Of a DNA stretch of 64,000 bases, positions 9,233 to 18,807 are shown piece after piece. The position numbers and the translations under genes were made by a program. The DNA lies in assembly GCA_036008465.1 (NCBI GenBank), contig DASYNP010000165.1, positions 1-64,000 of the forward strand, written 5' to 3'. The notes under the pieces are model-generated. The model saw nothing but the letters and a program-made list of their open reading frames with translations. It ran no database searches and was not told the origin of the DNA. The first letter of the stretch is position 1; each line of letters opens with the position of its first letter. The DNA is from DASPSM01 sp036008465 (GTDB taxonomy: Bacteria; Planctomycetota; Planctomycetia; Planctomycetales; Planctomycetaceae).

Positions 9233-10861
9233 TTACTCGGGCTTTGGAAGCGGAGGAGGTGCCGGCAGCCCATCAGGCGGCTGGGCGTTTTTCCCATCGG
9301 GAGATTCGGCCGGTCCGAGCAACGACGCGGGCGGGTTTTCCAGTGCATAGTCGAGACCCACGAGCGCCCCGAGGTATTCGTAATTCGCCGAGATCAGGCG
9401 CTGTTGGGCGCGGGTCAGAGTCACCTCTGCGTCCACGATATCGGTCGGCGTCGCGTGCCCGTTCCGATAGCGGTTGCGTACCAAGCGCAGATTTTCGTTG
9501 GCCTCGACAATGGCAGGAAAGTCCCGTTCGATGCGGCGGCGCGCCGTCGTCGCCGCGAGGTGAGCCAACGTGACTTGCAGCGTCACTTCATCGAGGATTG
9601 TCCGAGCGTCGGCGAGCGACTGACGGATCTCAGCGTCGGCCGCGCGAAGCTCGCCGTGACGCCGCCCGCCCGTGTAGAGGGGAAGGTCGATGTGCAGGCC
9701 CGCTCCTTCCTGTGCTCCCGACACGATGCTCGAGCCGCCGACCGCTCCGACGCTTGCCAACGTATACACTTTTGGAAGGAATTCGCCTTCGACTGACTCG
9801 CGGCCAAATTGTGCAGCGGCCACCGCTTCCCGCGCGATGCCGATCTCGGCGCGCTGAGTGGCTGCGATCTCGAGACATTGCACGAGCGACAGATTGAGCG
9901 GGGGCTCGAACTTCCAGGCCACGAGCACGAGGGGCAGGCTGGCGTTGCGGCCCATCGCGTTGTTCAGCTGAGCGATGGCCGTCAGCTCAGACTGGCGGGC
10001 CAAATCGACGTCTTCTTCCGCCGCGGCCAACTGCACCTGGGCTCGCAGGACGTCGTCCTTTTCCAACACCCCGGCCGCTCGGCGCGATCGCGTGTCGCGA
10101 AGCGTGGCTTCCGCTCGGCGGATCGCCTCTTCCTGGATGCGGCGAGTCGCGCCGGCCCGTAATGCGAGCAGATAGGCCGAGGCGACATCAAAGCCAACCG
10201 TTTGCCTGGCCCGCGTCGATTGCAGCTCGGCAATCCGCTCGCGGGCCTGGGCCTGGTGGTAGTGTCCGCCCGTTCGCCCAAAATCATAGAGGGTCCACTG
10301 CAGCTGCAATTCAGCCTGGGCGTAGCCGTGGGTCGCGGTGGCAGTCGGCACGATGATGCCGGTTGCCCCGGCTGATGCCGGACCAAGCGCGGGCGAAGTG
10401 ACTCCCTCGTGCGTGAGGAAGTCGATCTCGGGCAAAAAAGGCGAAAACGCGACATTTTCTTGCCCCCGCGCGCGCTCGATCGCAGCCAGCGCCGCCGCCA
10501 AGCGGGGATTGTTCTGGAGCCCGAAGTCGATGGCTTCGCGCAGCGAAAAAACCTGCGGCGCTTCCGAACCCTCGGTCGCGGCGACGACCCGAGTCGCGTC
10601 AGGGCTGGTTTTCGGGAAGCGAAGCGCCGCTTCGCTGGTCAAATCGGTCGAAGCGACTCCGGCTGTTGTCTCGACCGTGCCGAGCGTGACCGGCGGAATC
10701 ATTCGCGCGCGGACGGCGTCGGGCGAAACGTCGGAGGACGGAGGCGGGGGCGATCGCGACAGATTAGTCCACGAACAGCCCGAAATGAGGCAAACGGCGG
10801 CGAGTTTTCGAGGCGACCACAGCCAGCGTGATGCGCCGACGGGTGTGGACCTTGAACGCAT
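9233..10861 (-). CDS. TolC-family outer-membrane efflux lipoprotein
   Basis: A 542-residue outer-membrane efflux protein. The N-terminus has a basic segment, a hydrophobic core and the lipobox LISGC, so it is a lipid-anchored TolC homologue like OprM. Two OEP repeats are visible, with signatures such as ALAAIERARGQENVAFSPFL, LYDFGRTGGHYHQAQARERI and the second copy YTGGRRHGELRAADAEIR. The C-terminus is Pro-rich. The ATG at 10861 is preceded by GGAG. It is the first gene of a two-gene unit with the HlyD adaptor. The 197 bp upstream before the TauD stop hold no gene. Confidence 0.9.
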   Translation of the reverse strand: MRSRSTPVGASRWLWSPRKLAAVCLISGCSWTNLSRSPPPPSSDVSPDAVRARMIPPVTLGTVETTAGVASTDLTSEAALRFPKTSPDATRVVAATEGSEAPQVFSLREAIDFGLQNNPRLAAALAAIERARGQENVAFSPFLPEIDFLTHEGVTSPALGPASAGATGIIVPTATATHGYAQAELQLQWTLYDFGRTGGHYHQAQARERIAELQSTRARQTVGFDVASAYLLALRAGATRRIQEEAIRRAEATLRDTRSRRAAGVLEKDDVLRAQVQLAAAEEDVDLARQSELTAIAQLNNAMGRNASLPLVLVAWKFEPPLNLSLVQCLEIAATQRAEIGIAREAVAAAQFGRESVEGEFLPKVYTLASVGAVGGSSIVSGAQEGAGLHIDLPLYTGGRRHGELRAADAEIRQSLADARTILDEVTLQVTLAHLAATTARRRIERDFPAIVEANENLRLVRNRYRNGHATPTDIVDAEVTLTRAQQRLISANYEYLGALVGLDYALENPPASLLGPAESPDGKNAQPPDGLPAPPPLPKPE

Positions 10862-11058
10862 CAGCCCGCTCCGGCTGCCGAGCGGACGTCCCAGGATTCC
10901 GGAATCGACCGGTTATTCCGCCCACTCGCCCGCTCCAATCAAGACAGCGCCGTTAGAGTTATCGGCAAAGTCGACGCAGCCGATTAAGTTGAAAAATAGC
11001 TGGCGGACGCGGAGTTGCTTCGCGCGCGATACTTCTCATCCAGCGCGGACGAAACCGG

Positions 11059-12120
11059 TCATGACTGACCTGGCTCCGCATCCCAGGGGATCGTGTAGCG
11101 CGTCCCCGGCAATTCGATGCCGCCTCGTTGACCGGGGATCACCGACCCGTACCTCTCTGCAAAGATGGGCGGGAGTGGCCGTGCATTTTCAGGTGCCAGC
11201 CAGAGCCGCAGCAGATGGCGTTTTCGATCGGGTTCCGGCCAATCTTCGAAGGCCGTTCGGTCGTGCAACAACGCATGGTTGTGCACGAGTTGAATGTCGC
11301 CGGCCTGGAATCCCATTTGAAAATTCAAGGCCGGATCGTTCGCCAATGCGTCGAATAGGTCGAGGGCTTCGATTTGTTGCGGCGACAATGGGGCGACATC
11401 CGGAAATCGCCTCGCCGAATCGATGTAGCTGCGATGGTAGATCGTCGACAGCAGGCCTTCGTACCAATTGAAGACAGGAATCGAAAAGTAGGGCTTTTGG
11501 CCCGTTGGAATCTCGCCGCGCCGGTCGGTCTCGATTGGATCGAAGAGTACCCGGACCAGATCCGGACGGCGCTGCCGGATCTCGTTGAAGATCGTCACCG
11601 AACTCACCAGGCTCGACAGCCCACCCGCTTTGGCCGGCTGCAAACAAAGCAGCCCGACCACGTCGCACGAATCGGTGTGATAGTGTTGCCGCTCCTTCGT
11701 CTGGTAAATGCGAACGCTGGGATCCTGGCTGGTGAAGCCCACATCTCTGACGTGACCGAGCAGATGGCCGTGTCGGTTTTGCGAACGCAACCTCCCCCAA
11801 CGCAGTCCCAGGGCTAAGAAGGCGACAGCCGAGAGGCGACGCCCCCATCGCTCGATAGGCAGGCCGCGCAGGAGCACAAAGCCGCGTCCGCCCAAAACGT
11901 CGTCCAGAATTTGGTCGAGTCGCGGACCTAATGTGGGAAGGAAAACGCCGCCTCGATCTAATTTGTGCCACTCGAGCTCGCCACTCGCGAGCAGGCGGCT
12001 GGCGCGCTCGATCTCAGCCAGCTCGCCTGACGACAAAGTCTCAATCCAATCGGATCGGCCAACAATGTCGGGTCCATACCACGCTGCAGGACCGTCGATT
12101 TCGGTAGGAAGTTCAATCAT
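11059..12120 (-). CDS. TauD/TfdA-family Fe(II)/2-oxoglutarate-dependent dioxygenase
   Basis: A 353-residue enzyme. HYHTDSCD contains the H-x-D facial-triad pair, HNHALLHDRTAFED supplies the distal His, and HLLRLWLA the 2-oxoglutarate-binding Arg, all in family order. TauD-family enzymes hydroxylate taurine, 2,4-D or amino-acid substrates; this one resembles the larger TauD-like group with no known substrate. The ATG at 12120 lies 25 bp after the stop of the multicopper oxidase, so the two are likely co-transcribed, although no functional link is established. Confidence 0.85.
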   Translation of the reverse strand: MIELPTEIDGPAAWYGPDIVGRSDWIETLSSGELAEIERASRLLASGELEWHKLDRGGVFLPTLGPRLDQILDDVLGGRGFVLLRGLPIERWGRRLSAVAFLALGLRWGRLRSQNRHGHLLGHVRDVGFTSQDPSVRIYQTKERQHYHTDSCDVVGLLCLQPAKAGGLSSLVSSVTIFNEIRQRRPDLVRVLFDPIETDRRGEIPTGQKPYFSIPVFNWYEGLLSTIYHRSYIDSARRFPDVAPLSPQQIEALDLFDALANDPALNFQMGFQAGDIQLVHNHALLHDRTAFEDWPEPDRKRHLLRLWLAPENARPLPPIFAERYGSVIPGQRGGIELPGTRYTIPWDAEPGQS

Positions 12121-12145
12121 GCTTCGGGTCTCGGCATCTGTTGCC

Positions 12146-14797
12146 CTAAGAGCCAAGTCGCTTCACTTCGGCAAGGACTCGTTCCACGTCCATATAAGGC
12201 TCCATGGCGACGTCGCTCCAGCGTACCAGACCCCGACGATCGAGCACGAAGGTGCCATGCAACGGAGAGTCGCTCGCGTCGACGCAGCCGTAGCGATCGA
12301 ATGCCTGCCGAGTCGGGTCACCCAGCAGCAAAAAAGGGAGCGGTTGTTCATCGGTTGGAGGCGACCCAGCCGTGAGCAGACCCGCGCGGTCCGTGCTGCT
12401 GACGGCGACGAGGTTTACACCCAGAGATGCGAACCGGTCGCGAAAGCGCGCGAAGGACTTCAACTGCAGGTTGCACTGCGGACACGCCCGCCCCCGAAAG
12501 AAAATCAATACGCTCGGCCGCCCGACTAATTCCGCAAGGCGATGAACTTTGCCTGCCGCGTCCGCAAGCGAGAAATCGGGCGCCGTCGGAGCCGATACCC
12601 CTGGCTCTTTTCGTTCGTTTTTGTCGGGCTCAGGTTGGGGATCCTCTGCCGGATGAATCCGGACATTCTTCATCATCCCCTGGTCTTCGTGGTCCACGAT
12701 GTGGCAATGGAGCACGGTGTCACCAGGAAAGTCGCGGAATCGCATCCGAATGATCTCCGGCGGGCCACAGCTTGGGGCCATGAGCGTATCGCGCCAAATC
12801 AAGTCGACGACTTGCCGCGCCGGATCGGCAAATGTCATTTGAGGCGAAGTCGGCGACGTCTGATTGATCACCAGGCCCTCGAGCTTGGAAAGAAAATCGC
12901 GCAGTATCAGACGGTTCTGCACGAAATCCATCCGATAGCCGTCTGCGACCTGCTTGTTCAAGGCATCGCAAATGTTTTTGGACAGCACACCGAGCGTCGC
13001 GCTGCCGGGCGTATCGCAGCTGAACTTGGTCCCGGAGGGGAGCGTGCCAGAAATTGTCACGGTATCCGTCGTTTGGTAGCCCAACTGTGTGAGAAGCGTA
13101 TCGGGCCGAATTGGAATGCCTGCCAACAACCCCTGCACGGCGCGGGCTGTCCCGTATTGAAAGTGCAGAAACGGATTGACGTGAATGTGAAACGGATGAC
13201 CCGCGTGGTTGTTGGGTCCGCCACCCGATTTGAGCGACCACTCCTCGGCCGTGTCGAGCCTTACGTGACGGTCGATACGATCCATTCCATACTCTTTTCC
13301 ATTGATCAGAAAATGGGGCGGGTCCGCCTTCGGAAAATCGAGGAAGAGGCTCCAGTGTCGATTTGCGACCTCGCGATCAGAGATGGCGCTGCGAAACTGC
13401 AACGGGACCGACGGGCTCAATGAGGCGTCATCGGGCAAATCCATCTGCTTTGGATTCTTGCCCAGGACGATCGTTGCAATTTGCTGGAAGTTCGTCGTGC
13501 TGCCGTTGAGCGTCGCCTCCTTTGGCGCGCAGTAGCTGTAGATGCCTAGATTCATTCCGGGAGGAAGGGGATCCTTAGGCGCCTGAAACACCACATCGCT
13601 GCGGTAGGCGGGATAGAGATCTCGGTGATACTCTTTGACGAGACGCCCCCGGGGAATGCCGTCGACCGCAACCTCGTAAAAAGGGACACAGGCCTGGATG
13701 TTTCCATCAGAGTCGTATTGTGCAATAGCCAAATTGATCACTTCGTCGATGCCGGCGTGTATGAACCGCCAACGCTGCACCTCCCCGGGTTGCATTGTGA
13801 TGGTACGGCCCTGAGTGTTCTGTCCATTGACCAACAGCCACTCTGTGTTCGAGGCCGGATCCGTGGACACGGCGGTGCAGTTTTCGGGCGTGCAGCAATT
13901 CGTCGGCGACGGCGTGCCCTTTGCGCCTAGTTTCTGCTTCGGGGCGCGTGCTGCACGCTGCCGGTTGAGCAGACCTTTCAGAGTTCGCCAAGACTGGTAC
14001 GTATTACTCTTTAGCGCCTTTCCCGTTTGGGCGCTTGCGGTGTCTTCCTTGATTTTGTCATAGATGTCGGACGGTAAAATGGAAAGCACGTTGTCGTTAC
14101 CGGTCTGCGAGCCATGAATTTGTTGAAGTACAAAAATTCGCTCGCGCGGCTTTTCCGGTCCTTTGGACAGCGCCGACTCGTCTCCCTCCACAATGATGGC
14201 GCCGGCCATGCCGCTTGCGAGTTGCAGTGCCACCGAGCCGTGACGGTGAGGATGGTAAAAGAACGTGCCGGGTGACTGATTGTTCGGGATTCGGTATTCG
14301 TACTGATGATGTTCCCCCGGCAGGATACTCACATAGACATTGTCGGCCTTGCCCGCCGGCGAAACATGCAAGCCGTGGGTATGAAGGTTGGTGATGTAGA
14401 ACTCCTGCGGCCAGTTCTCCGGCGCATGGGGCTTGTCTGGCGGAAGCTGATTCGGATCGAGTCGATTGTTGATTCGGACTCTCAAGAGGTCGCCGCGTTT
14501 TACGCGGAGCGTCGGGCCGACCAGGCTGTTGGCATCCCCATCGACACAACGGCCGTTGGCCTTTCGCAAGACGTACACGGGAGATCGCAGTTTGTAGATC
14601 GCGTGATTCCCCGCATCGGTCCCCGCGGCAGGAAACGGCTGAGTGCGAACAACCACGTCCAACTCGACGTCGCAGACACCTTTTTCAGACTGGACCTGGA
14701 CCGGATTGTGCAACTTGTCAGCGCGAGCTTCGAGACACCAGACTAAGGCTACAACCGACGCGAACAGTAACTTGGAGCGGGACCTGAATGAATACAT
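12146..14797 (-). CDS. Multicopper oxidase fused to a C-terminal peroxiredoxin-like (AhpC/TSA) domain
   Basis: An 883-residue exported protein. After the signal peptide (FRSRSKLLFASVVAL) come cupredoxin domains with all four copper motifs: HTHGLH, HPHRHG, HPFHIH and the type 1/trinuclear HCHIVDHEDQGMM near residue 697. These mark an active laccase/bilirubin-oxidase-like multicopper oxidase that reduces O2 to water. From about residue 735 a second domain begins, APDFSLADAAGK, with the redox motif FFRGRACPQC, matching Prx-like thioredoxin-fold proteins. Multicopper oxidases of ~500-700 residues normally lack this. The ATG at 14797 follows GAGGAA. It probably heads a unit with the TauD gene. Confidence 0.9.
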   Translation of the reverse strand: MYSFRSRSKLLFASVVALVWCLEARADKLHNPVQVQSEKGVCDVELDVVVRTQPFPAAGTDAGNHAIYKLRSPVYVLRKANGRCVDGDANSLVGPTLRVKRGDLLRVRINNRLDPNQLPPDKPHAPENWPQEFYITNLHTHGLHVSPAGKADNVYVSILPGEHHQYEYRIPNNQSPGTFFYHPHRHGSVALQLASGMAGAIIVEGDESALSKGPEKPRERIFVLQQIHGSQTGNDNVLSILPSDIYDKIKEDTASAQTGKALKSNTYQSWRTLKGLLNRQRAARAPKQKLGAKGTPSPTNCCTPENCTAVSTDPASNTEWLLVNGQNTQGRTITMQPGEVQRWRFIHAGIDEVINLAIAQYDSDGNIQACVPFYEVAVDGIPRGRLVKEYHRDLYPAYRSDVVFQAPKDPLPPGMNLGIYSYCAPKEATLNGSTTNFQQIATIVLGKNPKQMDLPDDASLSPSVPLQFRSAISDREVANRHWSLFLDFPKADPPHFLINGKEYGMDRIDRHVRLDTAEEWSLKSGGGPNNHAGHPFHIHVNPFLHFQYGTARAVQGLLAGIPIRPDTLLTQLGYQTTDTVTISGTLPSGTKFSCDTPGSATLGVLSKNICDALNKQVADGYRMDFVQNRLILRDFLSKLEGLVINQTSPTSPQMTFADPARQVVDLIWRDTLMAPSCGPPEIIRMRFRDFPGDTVLHCHIVDHEDQGMMKNVRIHPAEDPQPEPDKNERKEPGVSAPTAPDFSLADAAGKVHRLAELVGRPSVLIFFRGRACPQCNLQLKSFARFRDRFASLGVNLVAVSSTDRAGLLTAGSPPTDEQPLPFLLLGDPTRQAFDRYGCVDASDSPLHGTFVLDRRGLVRWSDVAMEPYMDVERVLAEVKRLGS

Positions 14798-14976
14798 CGT
14801 GGGTTTCCTCAGCAGTTCGTTTCCAAGCGTCATCGATAGCGCGGACCAATAGACCTACCGTCTCCACAAACCCAGGTCAAGACCGTTGTTGGAAGGTCGC
14901 GCTCGATTGCTTGGCGTAGCGACGATGAACGCGGCAGATGACTAGTTCGAGGTTATCGCGAGTTCAACTCAGCGAT

Positions 14977-17124
14977 TCACTTTGTGCTCGCAGAGCTCTT
15001 CCCTAGCGCAGTCAGAAAATGCTGACTGCGCACAAAGAGCGATCCGTGCGAGATTGCGGGCGTGGCCATCACATAGTCGTCCATTGCGTTGACGGCCAGT
15101 AGTTCAAAGCTCGGGCCGGCTTTGACGACGCGGACTTCCCCCTTCTCGGAACAAAAATAGAGTCGGCCGTCAGCGGCGACCGGGGAGGCGGTGTAGCTGC
15201 CGTCGCCCATGCGCTTTCTGTAGATCTCTTTGCCGGTCTTTGCCTCGTAACACGTGACGATCCCCGAGTTTGAGCACGTATAAAGGTACTCGCCGTACAG
15301 AATGGGCGTCGGCATGTAAGGTCCGCCGCGCATTTTGCTCCAGACGATGTGCGAGTTTTTCGCCTCTTCGTTCTTGAGCGAGATGTCCCCGGCCGCGCCC
15401 GACTTGATCGCGAAGATCGGCTGGATTGGTCGATTGCCGCTCGTGATGTAGACCAATTCCTTGCCGCAGACGGGAGTCGGGATCGTGACTTCGGACTTCT
15501 TGGCCAAACGCCATAGCTCTGCGCCCGTCTTCGGATCGTAGCCCCGCGCATATTGTGCCGCGTTCGTCACGATCTCGTCGCGCTGCGAGTTGTGCCAGAC
15601 GACTGGCGAACTCCACGACGGGATCTCGTCCCGGGAGGTGGACCAGACTTTCGCGCCGTCGTCGAGACTGAAGGCGGCGATAAACGAGTCGTGGCTCAAA
15701 TCGCACTGCAGAATTGCCAGGCCCTCGTGAATGACGGGCGAGTTGCCGAATCCCCATTCGTACTCGTCGTCGATCGCGAAGCTCGTGTCGAGTGCGCTGA
15801 GATCGCGTTTCCAAAGTTGCTTTCCGGCGAAGTCGTAGCAGTAGAGCCCTTCGGACCCAAAGCAAACGACCACGTGGCGTCCGTCTGTCGCGGGCGTGCA
15901 GTTGGCCTGGCTCCCCTTCAAGTGGCGCTTGATTTTGGGGACGCCTTCGTAGGCTGTGTGTTCCCATAGGATTTCCCCGCTGTCGCGATCGAGGCAGAAG
16001 ACTTTCCACTTGTGCTTTGACTTATCCTTCACGGAATCGACGTCGCCGTAGTTTCCGATGCGAATTTTGGGATTGGGATCGGTGCTGATGGCCGTGGTAA
16101 TGAAGACCCGTCCGCCCCACACGACCGGACAGGAATGGCCCAGTCCGGGGATCGGCGTTTTCCATCGGACGTTCTTTCCGGCTTTGAGATCCCAGGCGAT
16201 GGGCGGATTTTGCCCGTCGGCGACCCCCGTCCCATCCGGCCCTCGAAAGGACGGCCAGTTGAGCGGTGTTGTCACGGATTGGTTCTTGAGGTCGCCCGCC
16301 GCTTCCGGTTTTACGACCGGCTTGGTGAAGCGGTAAAAGCTGTATTCCGCAGTGAAACGCGTCACTGTAATCCGCGCGACTTCGTCGCCTTTGCGCTCAA
16401 CGCGAAAGCGAGACCCCTCGGACCCCAGTGGAGTGAACGTGTCCGGCCCGGTCGGCTTGAGCCACCGGCCCCCGGAAACCAGGCCGACGGGCTTGAGCGT
16501 AATCATCAAAGGCGCCCCGCCATCGCTTTCGTACGTCCCCGCGATTTTCTTCCAGGCCGCGCGATCGTGTTCCGACGCCGCCGGAAGGGTTTTTGCTCCG
16601 GCCTTGGTCAACAGTTCCTGGATTTTCACGTTTTTAAAGGAAGTGGCTGAGTAAAAGGCTGCGTCCAAGCCGTCCCGGCTTATCTTGGCCTCTTTCAAAA
16701 TCATCTCGACCATCTTCGCGTTGCCCGTACTGACTGCCGCGAAGAGCGCAGCATCGACGTCTTTCGCGCCGGCCTTGATGAGCAATGTCGCGGCATCGAC
16801 CTTCTTTTCGGGTGCCGTCATGCTGAGGGGAGTCTGATACCAGATGCCGTCGCGGACGTTCACGTCGGCCCCGTGCTTCATCAGCAGCGCGATCACGTCG
16901 AGCTTGCCCTTGCTGGCGGCAATCCACAACGACGAGACGCCAATCTCATTCTTGGCGTTGACGTCGGCCCCTTTGTCGATGGCGGCCTTGACGGCCTTAA
17001 CGTCGCCCGCACGCACGGCCGCCCACAGGGCGTCTCGCCTCGCAAGTCGCTCGTCCGCCGCCGCGGTCGCTAATCCCCCCAGTAGAGTCGCGATCAACAA
17101 AACGCCGCGGCATGGGCCGAACAT
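14977..17124 (-). CDS. Ankyrin-repeat and PQQ beta-propeller fusion, secreted
   Basis: A 715-residue protein with a signal peptide ending ATAAA. Residues of about 28-190 are ankyrin repeats (LWAAVRAGDVKAVKAAIDKG, then ADVNAKNEIGVSSLWIAA and DVIALLMKHGADVNVRDG). A ~90-residue linker of unknown fold follows. From about 285, LNWPSFRGPDGTGVADG starts a planctomycete PQQ-type propeller with blades such as GEILWEH and GKQLWKRD. Both halves are protein- or ligand-binding folds; no enzyme site is visible. It sits 179 bp upstream of the multicopper oxidase on the same strand, and another PQQ protein gene lies upstream of it. Confidence 0.88.
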   Translation of the reverse strand: MFGPCRGVLLIATLLGGLATAAADERLARRDALWAAVRAGDVKAVKAAIDKGADVNAKNEIGVSSLWIAASKGKLDVIALLMKHGADVNVRDGIWYQTPLSMTAPEKKVDAATLLIKAGAKDVDAALFAAVSTGNAKMVEMILKEAKISRDGLDAAFYSATSFKNVKIQELLTKAGAKTLPAASEHDRAAWKKIAGTYESDGGAPLMITLKPVGLVSGGRWLKPTGPDTFTPLGSEGSRFRVERKGDEVARITVTRFTAEYSFYRFTKPVVKPEAAGDLKNQSVTTPLNWPSFRGPDGTGVADGQNPPIAWDLKAGKNVRWKTPIPGLGHSCPVVWGGRVFITTAISTDPNPKIRIGNYGDVDSVKDKSKHKWKVFCLDRDSGEILWEHTAYEGVPKIKRHLKGSQANCTPATDGRHVVVCFGSEGLYCYDFAGKQLWKRDLSALDTSFAIDDEYEWGFGNSPVIHEGLAILQCDLSHDSFIAAFSLDDGAKVWSTSRDEIPSWSSPVVWHNSQRDEIVTNAAQYARGYDPKTGAELWRLAKKSEVTIPTPVCGKELVYITSGNRPIQPIFAIKSGAAGDISLKNEEAKNSHIVWSKMRGGPYMPTPILYGEYLYTCSNSGIVTCYEAKTGKEIYRKRMGDGSYTASPVAADGRLYFCSEKGEVRVVKAGPSFELLAVNAMDDYVMATPAISHGSLFVRSQHFLTALGKSSASTK

Positions 17125-17388
17125 AAACCGTCCAATCGAAAATGAGGGTCAAGGGCCTGGAACAACTGAGAGCAGTCCTCCCACGAGGCACCATAGCCGT
17201 GCGGCTCCTGTCCCTTCAAGAGGTCGCGGAGGGGCGCATTTCTAATCCGCGGCCGAAACCGGATTAGGCGACACGAGCCCTCGCCGACGCGCACATCCCT
17301 TACGAAGCCGCCTGGCGGCCTTCCGAGTGAAGTACAAACGAGGCGTTGGGGGACTCACGTGCGAAAATGGCCCTTGAGGGTTACGCGC
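17125..17388. other. Intergenic gap between two PQQ-propeller genes
   Basis: These 264 bp lie downstream of the EF-hand PQQ gene and upstream of the ankyrin-PQQ gene. A short inverted repeat (AATCCG...CGGATT, about 17240-17264) could form a hairpin but has no U-tract. No tRNA or reading frame of note is seen. Confidence 0.4.
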
Positions 17389-18807
17389 CTAGGCCCCGAA
17401 GCAAAACAGCGACTTGCTCGTGCGCACGTACAGCCGCCCGTCGCAAATCGCCGGCGTTGCCCAGCAGCGTTCTCCCAGGTCAATCGATTTGACCTGTTTC
17501 CACTCGCGCCCGGCCTTGACGACCATCAACTTCCCTTCTGTGTCGACGACGTAGATCAGCCCATCCGCGGCGACCGGAGAGACGTAGAACTGCTTGCCTC
17601 CCGGCTGCAATCGCGCTTGCTTGAGTAGCTTGCCGGTGTCCGCCTCGAACGCTGAGAAGATTCCGCCATCCCTCACGGTATAAACGAGATCGTCATACAC
17701 GAGTGCCGAAGGAATCGACGGCGTACCCTTGGTGTAGGACCAGCGCACGTTGGTTTTTGTGACGTCGCCCGAACCGCCGAGGCCGATTGAGACCAGTCCT
17801 GCTTTGCGCATCAGCGTCTCCCACGCTTTGTCCCATTCGACGTGCGTGATGGCACCCTTGTGATTCCCCCATCCCGCATCGATCCGCTCAACCATCCGCG
17901 TAAACGGGATGTTGCCTTTGACTTCCTCGAGTGTGATTTTGCCGTCCTTGTTCTTGTCGAACGGCGCCAGAATCGAAAACGGGATGCGTTCGCCAGTCTC
18001 TTCGCAGACAATCACTCGATCCCGCCAGATCACCGGCACGGAAATGGGCGCATTGGTGATGCCGTTGATCCACCACAGTCGTTTCCCCGTGGTCGCAGCG
18101 TACCCTACGACCTCGATTGGACCGCTCACAACCAGTTCCGGCGGGCCATTCTTGGGTCGATAAACGGCCGGGGTCGACCAGGCGCCGGCCACGCCGTCGG
18201 CGCGAGTCGTCCTCCAGGCCACTTTGCCGGTGTCGGCGTTTAGTGCCTCGATGTAGGAGTCAGCCAGCTGGTCGATCACCAGGATGACCAGGTTGTCGAC
18301 GGTGACGAGCGAGCTGGCAATACCATGCATGCTGCGGAACGTCTGCAGTTCGACGCGCCATTTTTCGTCGCCGCTAAGCGAGTAGCACAACACGCCGACG
18401 TCCGGGTAGAGGACGAACACCGACTCACCATCGATTGCCGGCGTGGGAGTTGCCGGCCCGTTCGGCGGCGTCGCGTTTTCTAGCCGGAGCTTTTTCACCG
18501 AGCGCGCCCAGCGTTCCTTGCCCGTTGCGGCGTCAAGGCAATGCAGCGTGCGTTGGTCGCCGTCGTACGAAGTAAAGTAGAGCAGTCCGCGCGAGATAAT
18601 CGGAGACGACGAGCCATGCGACGCATCGACCTTCCAAAGGAGATGCTTATCGGGCCCAAAGTCGGCCGGCAGGCCGCGGGAAGTCGAAACCCCGGACCCA
18701 TTGACACCCCGAAATCGGGGCCACTCCTCGCCGCCGACAACGCGACTTGCGACCGCGGTCACCACGAGCAACATGCCCACGCGAAGAGTTCTGCCAAGGT
18801 CGATCAT
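17389..18807 (-). CDS. Secreted PQQ-type beta-propeller protein with an inserted EF-hand
   Basis: A 472-residue propeller protein. The ATG at 18807 gives a signal peptide (IDLGRTLRVGMLLVVTAVAS) and then EEWPRFRGVNGSG, the family opening. Blades end with GKERWARSV, GDEKWRVEL and GKVAWRT. Between two blades, DKNKDGKITLEE is a canonical EF-hand calcium loop, an unusual insertion. The upstream extension to 18891 lacks a signal peptide. It is the first of the minus-strand block running down to the HlyD gene; 264 bp separate it from the ankyrin-PQQ start. Confidence 0.87.
   Translation of the reverse strand: MIDLGRTLRVGMLLVVTAVASRVVGGEEWPRFRGVNGSGVSTSRGLPADFGPDKHLLWKVDASHGSSSPIISRGLLYFTSYDGDQRTLHCLDAATGKERWARSVKKLRLENATPPNGPATPTPAIDGESVFVLYPDVGVLCYSLSGDEKWRVELQTFRSMHGIASSLVTVDNLVILVIDQLADSYIEALNADTGKVAWRTTRADGVAGAWSTPAVYRPKNGPPELVVSGPIEVVGYAATTGKRLWWINGITNAPISVPVIWRDRVIVCEETGERIPFSILAPFDKNKDGKITLEEVKGNIPFTRMVERIDAGWGNHKGAITHVEWDKAWETLMRKAGLVSIGLGGSGDVTKTNVRWSYTKGTPSIPSALVYDDLVYTVRDGGIFSAFEADTGKLLKQARLQPGGKQFYVSPVAADGLIYVVDTEGKLMVVKAGREWKQVKSIDLGERCWATPAICDGRLYVRTSKSLFCFGA

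Noticed and set aside
17235..17270. Inverted repeat AATCCG...CGGATT as a terminator or tRNA arm
   Set aside because: No U-tract and no cloverleaf pattern around it.
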